DNA of 64,000 nt from an uncultured bacterium (GCA_946188155.1 CAMHUC010000001.1:110921-174920), one strand, 5' to 3'. Shown: positions 15,605-24,577, counted from the stretch's first letter. The notes: a model not told the origin generated them from the sequence alone. Numbers and translations: made by a program.

Positions 15605-17029
15605 ATGAGTAAGCCAAAGTTTGATTACAAAAAGGCCAATGAGCGCAAGCGCGAGATTGGCAACCGCCTGAACGAGTTGGCTGAGAAACTCGAAAGTAAG
15701 GAGCAGCTGACCGAGCAGCAGCGCGAAGCCATTACTACGGAATCCCGCGAACTGAAAACGGAGTTGGAGGCTACCAATATGCGTATTGCCGCCGCCCTTG
15801 CAAATGAGGCCGCAGAGAAGCAGGGCCGCGAGGTGACTATGACCCGCAACGCCATGTTCCGCGAACTCTTGCAGGACATCCGCACCGGCAAGCGTCAGGA
15901 GCGCGAGATTACGCTGGGCGTAGTCAATGAGGGCGACACGAATAACATAGTCAGTGCCGAGGCAATGGAAACTATGGTGTTCGACCTGATGCCCCGCCTT
16001 TCTGAGGGCCTGATTTGGGATAAGGTAGGCATGAAAGTGCAGACCGGCGTAACCGGCAATCTGGTTTGGCCGTATGCCACCGACAACGTTAAGGTTGTTG
16101 AGGTTGGCGAGACCGTGCAACTGCAAGACCAGGACATCAATTTCGACAACGTGAAGGCCACCCCCGCCGAGGTAGGCGCAACCGTCAAAGTTTCGTTTGC
16201 CTCTATTGAGGACGCTACGTTTGACGTGCTGACTTTCGTGCAGGAGAGTTTCCGTTTGGCCATGCAGGATTTCTTGAACCACAAGACTTTCAGTCAGGCC
16301 ACGTTTACGGGTATTAAAGGCCCGTACAGCGGAAAGACCAAGACCGCCGTTTTGGTAGGCAACTACCACAGCCTGTTAGAGGCCAAGGCCGAGTTGATTA
16401 ACGCCGGTGTGAATATGGCTGGTTTCTGTTGGGTGCTTGATGCCAAGGCCGAGGCCCTGTTAAAGGCTACGCCCAAGGCAAAGGGCCAGGGCGGCTTTAT
16501 CATCGAAAACGGCAAGTTGGACGGCGACCCGTATTTCGTAAGTCACTATATCCGCGAGAACTCCACCGCTACGGGTATGCTTGACGATATGTATATCGGT
16601 TTGGGCGTTTGGTCATACTTTGCCGCCAATCAGCATGGCAAGATACACATGACCGTTGACCCGTTCACGTTGGCCGACAAGGGCATGATGAAACTTACCC
16701 TGCGTACCCGCTGGAGCCTTACGACTTTACGCGGCCAGGCTTTTGCTTGCTACAAGTTGATTGAGGCCCCGTCAGGCGAAGCAGGCATTAACCTGAATCT
16801 CCACGCCAAGACGATTAAGGTTGGCGAGACCGTGCAGCTTGCCGCCGCCGTACTGCCTAAGACCGCAGCCGTAACTTACACGTCAGGCACGACCGCCAAG
16901 GCTACCGTGACCGCCGCCGGTTTGGTTGAGGGTAAGGCCGTAGGAAGTTCCGTGATTACTGCAAGTATCACCGTGGACGGTAAGACCTTTACCGACACTT
17001 GTACCGTGACCGTTGAGGCCGCAGAGTAA
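15605..17029 (+). CDS. Major capsid protein, HK97 fold, with C-terminal Ig-like (BIG2) domain
   Basis: A 474-aa protein. Residues 1-100 form a charged helical delta region expected to be removed by the upstream protease. The HK97 core follows (for example GVTGNLVWPYATDN, FDVLTFVQESFRLAMQDFLN). The last 84 residues (from about 391) form a bacterial Ig-like BIG2 domain: LHAKTIKVGETVQLAAAVLP, YTSGTTAKATV, and the closing TDTCTVTVEA. Capsid-attached Ig domains are thought to project from the surface and bind glycans or mucus. Confidence 0.92.
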   Translation: MSKPKFDYKKANERKREIGNRLNELAEKLESKEQLTEQQREAITTESRELKTELEATNMRIAAALANEAAEKQGREVTMTRNAMFRELLQDIRTGKRQEREITLGVVNEGDTNNIVSAEAMETMVFDLMPRLSEGLIWDKVGMKVQTGVTGNLVWPYATDNVKVVEVGETVQLQDQDINFDNVKATPAEVGATVKVSFASIEDATFDVLTFVQESFRLAMQDFLNHKTFSQATFTGIKGPYSGKTKTAVLVGNYHSLLEAKAELINAGVNMAGFCWVLDAKAEALLKATPKAKGQGGFIIENGKLDGDPYFVSHYIRENSTATGMLDDMYIGLGVWSYFAANQHGKIHMTVDPFTLADKGMMKLTLRTRWSLTTLRGQAFACYKLIEAPSGEAGINLNLHAKTIKVGETVQLAAAVLPKTAAVTYTSGTTAKATVTAAGLVEGKAVGSSVITASITVDGKTFTDTCTVTVEAAE

Positions 17030-17065
17030 GCAACGGTAGTAACGTACAAAGTAAAGTCTTAGATT

Positions 17066-17374
17066 ATGGCTAACGTAGTGAGTTTGGAACTATTTAAGCA
17101 GCACGTCAACGCGGACGATTTCACGGCAGACGATAAACTTTTGCAGCATTACTTAGATGCCGCAGAAAAGCACGTTATCCGTTATACCCACCGTACCCGT
17201 GAGGAATTGGACGAAATGGGCGGCGGGGCTTTCCCCGACGAACTGAAACAGGCCGTCTTACTCATTGGCGCACATTGGTATAACCAACGTGAGAGCGACG
17301 CACAGGCGCAGTTTCATAGTGTGCCAGACTCACTACAAGCCCTAATGAAACCCTTTAGAAAGTTGGTAAGATGA
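17066..17374 (+). CDS. Head-tail connector, gp6-like
   Basis: A 102-aa protein typical of the HK97 gp6/DUF3199 connector family. The N-terminus has VSLELFKQHVNADDFTADDK, then an HYLDAAEKHVIRYT helix and VLLIGAHWYNQRES. It would form the ring below the portal. It is directly after the capsid gene and overlaps the next gene by four bases. Confidence 0.85.
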   Translation: MANVVSLELFKQHVNADDFTADDKLLQHYLDAAEKHVIRYTHRTREELDEMGGGAFPDELKQAVLLIGAHWYNQRESDAQAQFHSVPDSLQALMKPFRKLVR

Positions 17375-17691
17375 TAGCCGGACGGATGAAGTACAAACTA
17401 ACCCTGTTAGAGCCTACGACGGCCATTAACAGATTTGGCGAAGAGACCCCGACCTTTGCCGAAGTTAATACCGTACACGCGGAGCGCATCAAGCACAGCG
17501 GACAGCGCAGCGAGGAAGTAGGCGAGCATTTCCCCGACTACCGCGTTTCGTACAACGTCAGGAGCGCACACCCGGTTAAGGAGAATTGGCGCGTACAGGA
17601 GTTAGGCGGGTATCTCTATACCGTCGTAGCCATCGAACCCAACAAAGACAAAGGTTTTAAGACTTTGATTTGCGAGAGAGTGAACGAGTAA
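17371..17691 (+). CDS. Head closure (head-tail adaptor) protein
   Basis: A 106-aa small beta protein of the SPP1 gp16/HK97 gp7-like adaptor type. It starts RMKYKLTLLEPTTAINRFGEE and has YRVSYNVRSAHPVKENWRVQ and YTVVAIEPN, the usual order for this family. Start and stop overlap the preceding connector by ATGA. It closes the channel after packaging and links head to tail. Confidence 0.85.
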   Translation: MIAGRMKYKLTLLEPTTAINRFGEETPTFAEVNTVHAERIKHSGQRSEEVGEHFPDYRVSYNVRSAHPVKENWRVQELGGYLYTVVAIEPNKDKGFKTLICERVNE

Positions 17692-17719
17692 CAACTAACC
17701 CCAATAAAAATTTCAAACT

Positions 17720-18316
17720 ATGAAGTGTAAGATTTTGCTTTCAGCGTTGGCACTTATCTTTAGTGTTTCGCTTTGCGCCTGTACCGGGTGCAAGTCAGAG
17801 CCGCCCAAGGAAGAGGCGGTAGCAGTTGGCGGCATTGTGCTTGAAAACACCATCAGCACAGACCGCGAGTTTATGTTTGCCCACTATGCGACAAACTACG
17901 CCTGGTATGAAAGCCAGATAGTTTTGCAGGAGGCCGTAAATGCCGAGACGTGCGACGGCACGATAGCAAGCGTTGTAAACGTATTCAAGTTTACCGACGC
18001 GGAAGAGCAGCCGCAAATTATCCTATCTACCTACGAAGTTGGCAAGCCTCATGGAACACCGGCCCCGATACCTGATTTTTGGGTAGGTGACAGCCCGATT
18101 AACGACGACCCAATTAACCTTACTTTCCGGCAGGCGTTTGAACGACTTAGACAGGCTAATACAACCCTACCCGATAGTCGATGTTGCGTGCTACGAAAAC
18201 CTGTATTGCCCGGCGACTTAGGATTACGCCCGCATTACATTTTCGGAAACCGCAAACGATGGGTTATAGTGGATGCCGTGACAGGCGACGTAACGAGCGG
18301 AAGCGACCCCGGTTAA
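17720..18316 (+). CDS. Lipoprotein inserted in the head-tail module
   Basis: A 198-aa protein with a clear lipoprotein signal peptide: positively charged start, hydrophobic ILLSALALIFSVSL, and candidate lipobox L18-C19-A20-C21. The mature part begins with TGCKSEPPKEE, an acidic stretch reminiscent of Bacteroidetes surface-export signals, followed by a globular domain I do not recognise. Its place among connector and tail-completion genes is unusual for a structural gene. A membrane-targeted phage lipoprotein commonly serves in superinfection exclusion, which is the working guess here. Confidence 0.75.
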   Translation: MKCKILLSALALIFSVSLCACTGCKSEPPKEEAVAVGGIVLENTISTDREFMFAHYATNYAWYESQIVLQEAVNAETCDGTIASVVNVFKFTDAEEQPQIILSTYEVGKPHGTPAPIPDFWVGDSPINDDPINLTFRQAFERLRQANTTLPDSRCCVLRKPVLPGDLGLRPHYIFGNRKRWVIVDAVTGDVTSGSDPG

Positions 18317-18332
18317 CAAGTAATAGCGAGTT

Positions 18333-18917
18333 ATGGGAAGTCGGAATATTGATATTGACCAGTCATTCGGCAGCGTCTACAAGGCGTTAGACCTGAAAGC
18401 GCAGCGCAAGGCCATGCGCAGTGCCATGCGGCGCGAGAGCAACCGCCTTAGGAAAAAGGCCGTTGATAACTTACGGTCAAGCGGCATAGGCCCCGGCACA
18501 GGGCACAATCTTTCAAAGGGTATTCGCGCCCGCGTATATCCTGAGAAATACGGTGCAGGGTTTATGGTTACGGTGAAGCCCCACAAGGCCAACCGTAAGA
18601 CCAGGCAGGGCGAAGCGTCCATGCACAGGAATCGTTTTTACGATGACCACAAGGGCGCAAGAGGCAAAACGCTGAAAGGTACAAAACGCGCGTTGCCTAT
18701 TCTGGCCTGGGCCGAGGAGGGCACGGACTTGCGTAAGACCAAAACCAAGACCAAGGTATTCACCCGGAAGCGCAAAGGACACGCCACGGGCAGAATGCGA
18801 CGTTATGGCTTTATGCGCAAGACTGACAACCAAGCCGAACAGACCGTAGAACAAAATCTGTTTCGCGACTTCCAGAATAATATCGAAAGAGCAGCAAGAA
18901 AACAAGGATTACTATAG
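18333..18917 (+). CDS. HK97 gp10-like tail/neck protein
   Basis: A very basic 194-aa protein, similar in length and layout to the HK97 gp10 family. An N-terminal helix AQRKAMRSAMRRESNRLRKKA is followed by a beta region with VTVKPHKANRKTRQGE and AWAEEGTDLRKTKTKT. It acts at the head-tail junction before tail terminator and tube genes. Order in the operon supports the call; the sequence itself is only moderately characteristic. Confidence 0.75.
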   Translation: MGSRNIDIDQSFGSVYKALDLKAQRKAMRSAMRRESNRLRKKAVDNLRSSGIGPGTGHNLSKGIRARVYPEKYGAGFMVTVKPHKANRKTRQGEASMHRNRFYDDHKGARGKTLKGTKRALPILAWAEEGTDLRKTKTKTKVFTRKRKGHATGRMRRYGFMRKTDNQAEQTVEQNLFRDFQNNIERAARKQGLL

Positions 18918-18919
18918 AT

Positions 18920-19306
18920 ATGGCAAAGACATCGTTAAGTGCAGGTGCAGTCATTAGGGATATGCTGATGAAGAGCGAGGCAGTCATGCAGCGCACTAAC
19001 AAGATATTCCCCATTGCCACCGATAAAGCCTTACTGCCTTACATACTCTACCGCCGTGCAGCGTTGGAGCACAACCCCACCAAGGCCGGACAGCCCGGAG
19101 CGGACACCGTGACAATAGAGGTGGTTTGCTACACGGCCAAGTATGCCGACGGCGTGGAACTGGCCGAGGCCGTGCGCGAAGCCCTGGACTACCGGCAGGG
19201 CGAATCGGACGGCCTGACGGTACGCAGCTGCATGTTGGCCGACAGCGAGGAGGGCTACGAGGACGATGCCTTTGTACAGCATTTGGACTTTATTGTTAAA
19301 CTATAA
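18920..19306 (+). CDS. Tail completion protein, DUF3168-like
   Basis: A 128-aa protein in the position of the tail terminator. Segments such as IFPIATDKALLPYILYRR, VTIEVVCYTAKYADGVELAEAVREAL and EDDAFVQHLDFIVKL match the DUF3168 layout. It would cap the tail tube and join it to the connector. It starts 2 bp after the gp10-like gene. Confidence 0.8.
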   Translation: MAKTSLSAGAVIRDMLMKSEAVMQRTNKIFPIATDKALLPYILYRRAALEHNPTKAGQPGADTVTIEVVCYTAKYADGVELAEAVREALDYRQGESDGLTVRSCMLADSEEGYEDDAFVQHLDFIVKL

Positions 19307-19321
19307 AATAAGAGAAAGAAT

Positions 19322-19771
19322 ATGGCATTACCAACGACAGGCTACATCAACGGTAGCGACCTTTTACTCAGTGTTGGCGGCAAGGCCGTTGGCCATTGCA
19401 CCAGCCACACCCTCACTTTCAACAGTGAGACCAAAGACCGTGCAGTGAAACCCGCTGCAAGTGCATCCTACTCTTCCGGCTTGTGGAAGGGCAAGGGCGT
19501 TACGGGCCTTAGTATCTCCATCAGCGCGGAGGGCTTGCGCTTCTACGGCGAGACCGAGAACGGATTTGACGAAATCGGCGCCAAGTGGGGCAAGGGCCAG
19601 GCTGTTGAGGTCAAGGCATTTCAGCGCGAGGGCGACGAGAACCCCTACGTCGTAGGAAACTTCATTATCGCGTCCATCGAGGAGACCAGCCCCGCACAGG
19701 ACGATGCAACGTACTCCATCAGCCTGGAGAGCGACGGCGAGCCGTCGGTATATCCCGGCAAGGGCGTGTAA
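19322..19771 (+). CDS. Major tail tube protein
   Basis: A 149-aa tail tube protein. It begins MALPTTGYINGSDLLLSVGG and contains SHTLTFNSETKDRAVKP and a Gly/Ser-rich hairpin, typical of phi13/TP901-type tube subunits. It precedes the tail assembly chaperone gene pair, the standard order in siphophages. Confidence 0.85.
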   Translation: MALPTTGYINGSDLLLSVGGKAVGHCTSHTLTFNSETKDRAVKPAASASYSSGLWKGKGVTGLSISISAEGLRFYGETENGFDEIGAKWGKGQAVEVKAFQREGDENPYVVGNFIIASIEETSPAQDDATYSISLESDGEPSVYPGKGV

Positions 19772-19790
19772 ACTCTAACGGCTACTGACT

Positions 19791-20102
19791 ATGAAGAAAG
19801 TAGAGATTACCGTAAACGGCGTGGCATACCCCTGTAGGCCGACTATGGGGGCTATGCTCCGTTTCAAGAAAGAGACGGGCAAGGAAGTGACGGAGATAGA
19901 CACGGCAAGCCTCAGCGACCTTTGCACCTATCTTTGGTGTTGCATCGTGTCGGCATGTGCAGCCGAGAAAAAAGAGTTTGGTTTGTCGCTGATGGAGTTT
20001 GCCGACAGCCTCACACCCGGCGAGATGGACGAGTGGACGCAGAGCATCACTGAAGATGCAGAGGCGGGAGGCGAGGCCGACGGCGACGAAAAAAAAAGTT
20101 AG
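19791..20102 (+). CDS. Tail assembly chaperone G
   Basis: A 103-aa protein between tube and tape measure genes, the location of the lambda G/GT chaperones. It has PTMGAMLRFKKETGKEV and an acidic end (EAGGEADGDEKKS). The last sense codons lie in a run of nine adenines (20089-20097), where ribosomes can slip back one base and continue into the next frame. A 7-bp overlap of function with the T part is expected: free G and the fused GT are both needed for tail assembly in lambda. Confidence 0.85.
   Translation: MKKVEITVNGVAYPCRPTMGAMLRFKKETGKEVTEIDTASLSDLCTYLWCCIVSACAAEKKEFGLSLMEFADSLTPGEMDEWTQSITEDAEAGGEADGDEKKS
20089..20098 (+). other. -1 programmed ribosomal frameshift site
   Basis: Nine As followed by G. 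In the zero frame the codons are GAA AAA AAA AGT TAG, so A-AAA-AAA forms a classical slippery heptamer just before the stop at 20100-20102. After a -1 slip the reading continues as KLVGIYEVLGYALG into the downstream T frame. Confidence 0.85.
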
Positions 20103-20116
20103 TCGGCATCTATGAG

Positions 20117-20422
20117 GTGTTAGGCTATGCTTTAGGGTGTATCCGGCTTACGTATGATGACTTTTGCCGATTGCTACCCGAAGAGTTTGAAGAAATTTGC
20201 AAAGCCTATTCGGCACAGAGCGAGGCCGAGGACAAAGGCGAGTGGGAGCGCATGAGGCTGTTAGCCGCTATCACCGTCCAGCCCCACGTCAAGGGCAAGG
20301 TGAACCCGCAGAAGCTGTTACCGCTACCGTGGGAGAAAATGCAGACCCCGAAGCGGGAAGCCGTCAGCAAGGAAGATAGCAAGGCGAGGTTTGAGGCACT
20401 TGTGAAGAGGTTGGAGAAGTGA
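20117..20422 (+). CDS. Tail assembly chaperone T domain (expressed as GT by frameshift)
   Basis: The frame that continues from 20096 after the -1 slip. It includes GYALGCIRLTYDDFCRLLPEEFEEI and ends in KRLEK. The first possible GTG is at 20117, but there is no ribosome-binding site and the coding similarity begins before it, so the natural product is most likely the GT fusion spanning 19791-20422. The T domain in GT recruits tube subunits to the tape measure. Confidence 0.8.
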   Translation: MLGYALGCIRLTYDDFCRLLPEEFEEICKAYSAQSEAEDKGEWERMRLLAAITVQPHVKGKVNPQKLLPLPWEKMQTPKREAVSKEDSKARFEALVKRLEK

Positions 20423-20432
20423 AAGTTGCGTA

Positions 20433-20639
20433 CTATGGCTGTATCTGCTGAGAGCCGTTGATAATGTCGCGTTTCCAACTTTCTTCAAGCCGATAGGCTA
20501 CTACACAGAAAGAAACGAATGCTATCGGAGCACAGACAAGCGTAAGAAAACCGCTATAGATGCAGAATCCCACCGTCAGACCAAGGAATGACAGCAGGGC
20601 GGCGAGCACCCAAAGACCGTTATGTTTTCTTGACTTCAT
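20433..20639 (-). CDS. Two-span membrane protein (moron) on the opposite strand
   Basis: A 68-aa protein with two hydrophobic helices (LWVLAALLSFLGLTVGFCIY and LTLVCAPIAFVSFCVVAY) and a short charged C-terminus. It lies antisense in the short gap between chaperone and tape measure, with its own promoter (TATCTTTG, minus strand at 20662-20669) and copy 3 of the repeated operator-like motif. A separately promoted gene of this type is a typical moron expressed in the lysogen. The function is unknown; superinfection exclusion is possible. Confidence 0.7.
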   Translation of the reverse strand: MKSRKHNGLWVLAALLSFLGLTVGFCIYSGFLTLVCAPIAFVSFCVVAYRLEESWKRDIINGSQQIQP

Positions 20640-20661
20640 ACGCAAAACTCTTTTATCCGCT

Positions 20662-20700
20662 GCAAAGATAAGAATAAAATCTGATATAAGTAAGTAACTG
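20662..20700 (-). promoter_or_regulatory. Moron promoter with operator-like motif, copy 3
   Basis: The minus-strand -7 box lies at 20662-20669. The motif at 20683-20700 contains TATAAGTAAGTAACT when read on the plus strand. As at 11334-11354, it overlaps the expected -33 region of a minus-strand promoter. Confidence 0.6.
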
Positions 20701-20710
20701 AGCGTTAAAA

Positions 20711-23700
20711 ATGGCAAAAGAGATTAATTTTAAGGTACGTTTGACCGTAGACGGCAAGGAGCAACTTGTCACGGCCACATCTTCCGTAGCCGAATTGCGT
20801 AAGGTAATGGAGGATGCCAAGGGCAGTGCGGGGCAGTTCCGCGACAAACTACTGGCCTTTACCCAAAGTGTGCAGAAGATGCAGCAGGTGTCATCCGCTG
20901 TTTCGCAGATTGCGGGTACGCTCAACAGTGCCACAGCTGAAAGCCGTTCGTTCGGGGCCGCTATGAAAGCCGCCAACACGATGGCCGGAAAGGACGCGGA
21001 GGGATTTAAAGTGCTCAAAGGACAAGTGGCCGAACTTGCGGCAGACATTCCCATTGCCCGTGACGCTTTGGCCAACGGCTTATATCAGGTCATCAGTAAC
21101 GGCGTACCCGAGGACAACTGGATTTCCTATTTGGAAGCGTCGGCAAAGTCGGCCATTGGCGGCATTGCCGATGTGGGCGAAGTGGTAAAGGTGACATCCA
21201 CTATCATTAAGAACTACGGTTTGGAGTGGAGCGCGGCACAGGATATTCAGGATAAGATACAGTTGACTGCAAAGAACGGCGTGACATCGTTTGAGCAGTT
21301 GGCAGCAGCATTGCCCCGCGTTACCGCCAATGCCGCTACATTGGGCGTATCTATCGAGGAACTGATGGCCATTTTCTCTACGCTGACGGGCGTATCGGGT
21401 AACACGGCAGAGGTAAGCACACAGTTGGCGGGCGTATTCACGGCACTTGTGAAGCCGTCGAGCGAGGCCGCGAAGATGGCCCAGGCGATGGGCATAGAGT
21501 TCAACGCAGCCGCAATCAAGAGCGCGGGCGGTTTGCAGAACTTCCTGAAGAATCTGGATTTGAGCATCAAGAAGTACGCAGAGTCAAGCGGCATGTTGGA
21601 GCAGGAAGTGCAAAGCAAGCTGTTTGGCAGCGCCGAGAGCCTACGCGCCCTTATCCCGCTGATGGGAAATCTTAGCGGCAAGTTCGGTGAGAACATCGAG
21701 GCATTGAAGCAGTCAGCGGGTACAATAGACGCGGCCTATAACGATATGGCAAATACAGGAGCGGCAAGTTTGCAGAAGCTAAAAAACTACTGGAGCCAGT
21801 ACACCGACCACATAGCATCGGTAGTAAGCCGTATTCTACCCGTACTTGATTTCAGCGCACAGGTGGGAGTGACCGCCACGTCTATACTTACACTGAGTAA
21901 ACAGTTACACACCCTGAATGTTACCCTGAAATTGTCGCGCTTTGAGTTTGTGAGGTATATTGCCGCATACGCCCTTTTTGGTACGAACACCAAAAAGGCG
22001 GCAGCAGCCATGCACGTCATGTCGCAGTCATTCCGCAGCGCGCAGACGGCGGCGATAGCGGCAAAGGTTGCCTTTCGCGGACTGATGGCCGCTACGGGTA
22101 TCGGCATTGCCGTAGTGGCACTGACTACCGTCATAGCCAAGTTGGCGGGCAGCTTTGACGATGCGGGAGCGTCAGCGAGGGATGCCGCCGACGGCATGGA
22201 TGAGTTCGGCAAGGAAGCCGACAGCGTGAAACAGGCATACGACACAGCCCTGTCTTCTACCTATTCCGACCTGATGGGGCAGTTTGAGGGCTTGAAACAA
22301 CAGTGGAAGTCGCTCAGTACGACCGCCGAGAAGATGGCCTGGATAAAGGCGCATCAATCGGCATTTGACGATTTGCGCATAAGCGTTAGCGACGTTACCG
22401 ACGCTGAAAGCATATTCAACGGTAATACCGATGCCGTGGTAGAGGCGTTTACCCGCAGGGCCAAGGCAGCGGCAAGGATGGCACAACTTACGGAACTCTA
22501 CCGTAAGCAGATTGCCCTGTCTGATGAATACGCGGCCACCTCAACGGCCATTCAGGACGATGCGAACAAGCAGGGCAGGCACGCCAAGGCGGGCGACGAG
22601 ATAAAGGACGGCACCTACAGAAACAAGCGGTACGGACAGGTGAACCAGCGTACCGGGAAGTGGGAGTTTTCCAAGCAGGGCGCACAACTCTACAGCGGCA
22701 CGGACGTAAAGGCAAGCCCGGTACTGAGAGCCGTAGAGCAGCGAATGGCGGCAAACGACGCTGAAATAAAGAAAGTAGAGGCGCAGTTTGCAGCCGAGAA
22801 TGCCGAGGCCGAGAAGATACTGAAGCCGAGCCGGAAGCCCACGGCCACGACTGACCCCGGCAAGTCCAATAAGGACAAAAAGCAGAAAGTCACACCCGAA
22901 CTGCCAGCGGGTGCAGTGAGCAGCACGGGGCAGGTGGACACGGCCAAGATAAAGACAGAGACGGACGCAAAGAACGTCATGGACTATCTGGCAAAGCTAA
23001 AGAGCGTGACCGAGGAGAAAGCGAAGATAGCCGTCATCGACACCCAGATTGCAGCCGTAGAACTACGTCAGGCAGAGATACAGCGACCCGCAGAACCGGA
23101 GCGGCTGACAGCCCTACAGGACATAGACCGCGAACTGAACTACCAGCGGACACTACGAAAGACGGCAGCGACAGAGGAGCAGACGCAGATAGACGCTACC
23201 ATCAACCGATTAGAGACGCTGAAAACCCGCGTGGAGAACGCAGCCGTCATCAACATGCCCGATGAGGCTTTGCAGACCTACGACCAACTCAACATCAAAC
23301 TGTCATACTACCGTGACCAACTGAGTACGTCGCTGACGGAAAACCGCCCTGCAATCCTGCAACATATCAAGGATTTGGAGGAGATAGAAAGCCGTTGGCA
23401 GCGTGCCGACAAGGCCGCAACGATTTCGCCCAAAGTGGAGGATGCGGGCACGCTGAAAGAGATAGACGCGGCCATATCGTTCTACACCGAGCAGCAGCAG
23501 ACCGAGGATGCGGCACAGATACAGAAAACACAAGAGATAATCGACCGCCTCACACAGAAGAAACGCGCTATCCAGTTGGGCGTTGAACTGCCACAGATGC
23601 AGCGCGAGGTGGAGGAGATTAACGCGCTGACAGGCCGCGAGTACCGCCTGAAGATAAGGGCGATGGGCTTTGACGGCATCGTGGACAAGATACGCGAGGT

Positions 23701-24574
23701 TAACGCGCTGATGAAGAACCCCGACCTCACAGGCGGGCAGATGGCGCAACTTGAAGCCTTGCGCAAGAGCTATGCCAAGTGGGCCAAGGACGCGGTAAGG
23801 AGTTTCAGCACCTACCGCAAAGGATGGGACGGCGTGAAAGGCATAGGCGGCGGCATAGAGGGCATCACGAACGCCTTGGAGGGCAACGGCAATGCCTGGC
23901 AGACGCTGACGGGAATCGTTGACGGCTTCCTGCAAATCTACGACGGCATCAGCGGCATAGTGGAGTTGGTGAACATGCTGACAATGGCCACCAACCTACA
24001 GACCGGGGCCAAGGAGGCAGAGACAGCGGCCACGGCAGCGGGTACAGCCGCGACTATAGCCGACACGGCGGCAGTGGGATCCGACACGGCGGCAACGATG
24101 GCCAACACGGCAGCAAAGAGCGGCGAGGCGATAACGAACGCCACGAACGAGGGCGCAAAGATGCCTTTCCCGCTGAACCTCGTAGCCATTGCCGCAGGCG
24201 TGGCCGCAGTATTGGCGGCACTGGCTATGGCAAGCGGTTTCGCAACGGGTGGCGTGGTAGGCGGCAACAGTCCCACGGGCGACAAACTATTTGCCCGCGT
24301 GAACAGCGGCGAGATAATACTGAACAAGCGGCAGCAGTTACGGCTGTTGCAGATGCTCAACGGGCAGCGCGGCCTGTCAATGCCCAGTTTCAAGACACCC
24401 GACATGCCGAACGTTGACTTTAAGTTTGACACTAACATGCTACAGCCCGCAGCGGCCGGCATGAGCGGCCTTGTACGCTTTGAGATAGACGGCAGGAAGT
24501 TAGTGGGCGTAATGGCCAACGAAACGAGAGTGAGCAGCAAGAGCGGTAAAAAGACGAACATCAAAATCGGATAG
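20711..24574 (+). CDS. Tail tape measure protein
   Basis: A 1287-aa protein, the length ruler of the siphovirus tail. At about 1.5 angstrom per residue the tail would be roughly 190 nm. The N-terminal third shows TP901-type segments (GVTSFEQLAAALPRVTANA, TGVSGNTAEVSTQLAGVF). A hydrophobic segment follows (GIGIAVVALTTVIAKLAG), then a long Lys/Glu/Gln-rich coiled-coil region. A second hydrophobic stretch precedes GFATGGVVGGNSPTGDKLFA, a common tape measure ending. Confidence 0.93.
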   Translation: MAKEINFKVRLTVDGKEQLVTATSSVAELRKVMEDAKGSAGQFRDKLLAFTQSVQKMQQVSSAVSQIAGTLNSATAESRSFGAAMKAANTMAGKDAEGFKVLKGQVAELAADIPIARDALANGLYQVISNGVPEDNWISYLEASAKSAIGGIADVGEVVKVTSTIIKNYGLEWSAAQDIQDKIQLTAKNGVTSFEQLAAALPRVTANAATLGVSIEELMAIFSTLTGVSGNTAEVSTQLAGVFTALVKPSSEAAKMAQAMGIEFNAAAIKSAGGLQNFLKNLDLSIKKYAESSGMLEQEVQSKLFGSAESLRALIPLMGNLSGKFGENIEALKQSAGTIDAAYNDMANTGAASLQKLKNYWSQYTDHIASVVSRILPVLDFSAQVGVTATSILTLSKQLHTLNVTLKLSRFEFVRYIAAYALFGTNTKKAAAAMHVMSQSFRSAQTAAIAAKVAFRGLMAATGIGIAVVALTTVIAKLAGSFDDAGASARDAADGMDEFGKEADSVKQAYDTALSSTYSDLMGQFEGLKQQWKSLSTTAEKMAWIKAHQSAFDDLRISVSDVTDAESIFNGNTDAVVEAFTRRAKAAARMAQLTELYRKQIALSDEYAATSTAIQDDANKQGRHAKAGDEIKDGTYRNKRYGQVNQRTGKWEFSKQGAQLYSGTDVKASPVLRAVEQRMAANDAEIKKVEAQFAAENAEAEKILKPSRKPTATTDPGKSNKDKKQKVTPELPAGAVSSTGQVDTAKIKTETDAKNVMDYLAKLKSVTEEKAKIAVIDTQIAAVELRQAEIQRPAEPERLTALQDIDRELNYQRTLRKTAATEEQTQIDATINRLETLKTRVENAAVINMPDEALQTYDQLNIKLSYYRDQLSTSLTENRPAILQHIKDLEEIESRWQRADKAATISPKVEDAGTLKEIDAAISFYTEQQQTEDAAQIQKTQEIIDRLTQKKRAIQLGVELPQMQREVEEINALTGREYRLKIRAMGFDGIVDKIREVNALMKNPDLTGGQMAQLEALRKSYAKWAKDAVRSFSTYRKGWDGVKGIGGGIEGITNALEGNGNAWQTLTGIVDGFLQIYDGISGIVELVNMLTMATNLQTGAKEAETAATAAGTAATIADTAAVGSDTAATMANTAAKSGEAITNATNEGAKMPFPLNLVAIAAGVAAVLAALAMASGFATGGVVGGNSPTGDKLFARVNSGEIILNKRQQLRLLQMLNGQRGLSMPSFKTPDMPNVDFKFDTNMLQPAAAGMSGLVRFEIDGRKLVGVMANETRVSSKSGKKTNIKIG

Positions 24575-24577
24575 GAT

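Noticed and set aside
15581..16369. 262-aa minus-strand frame
   Set aside because: Antisense shadow of the major capsid gene.
20117..20422. T as a separately initiated gene
   Set aside because: Only a GTG without RBS is available and the frame continues upstream to the slippery site; frameshift expression is the better explanation.
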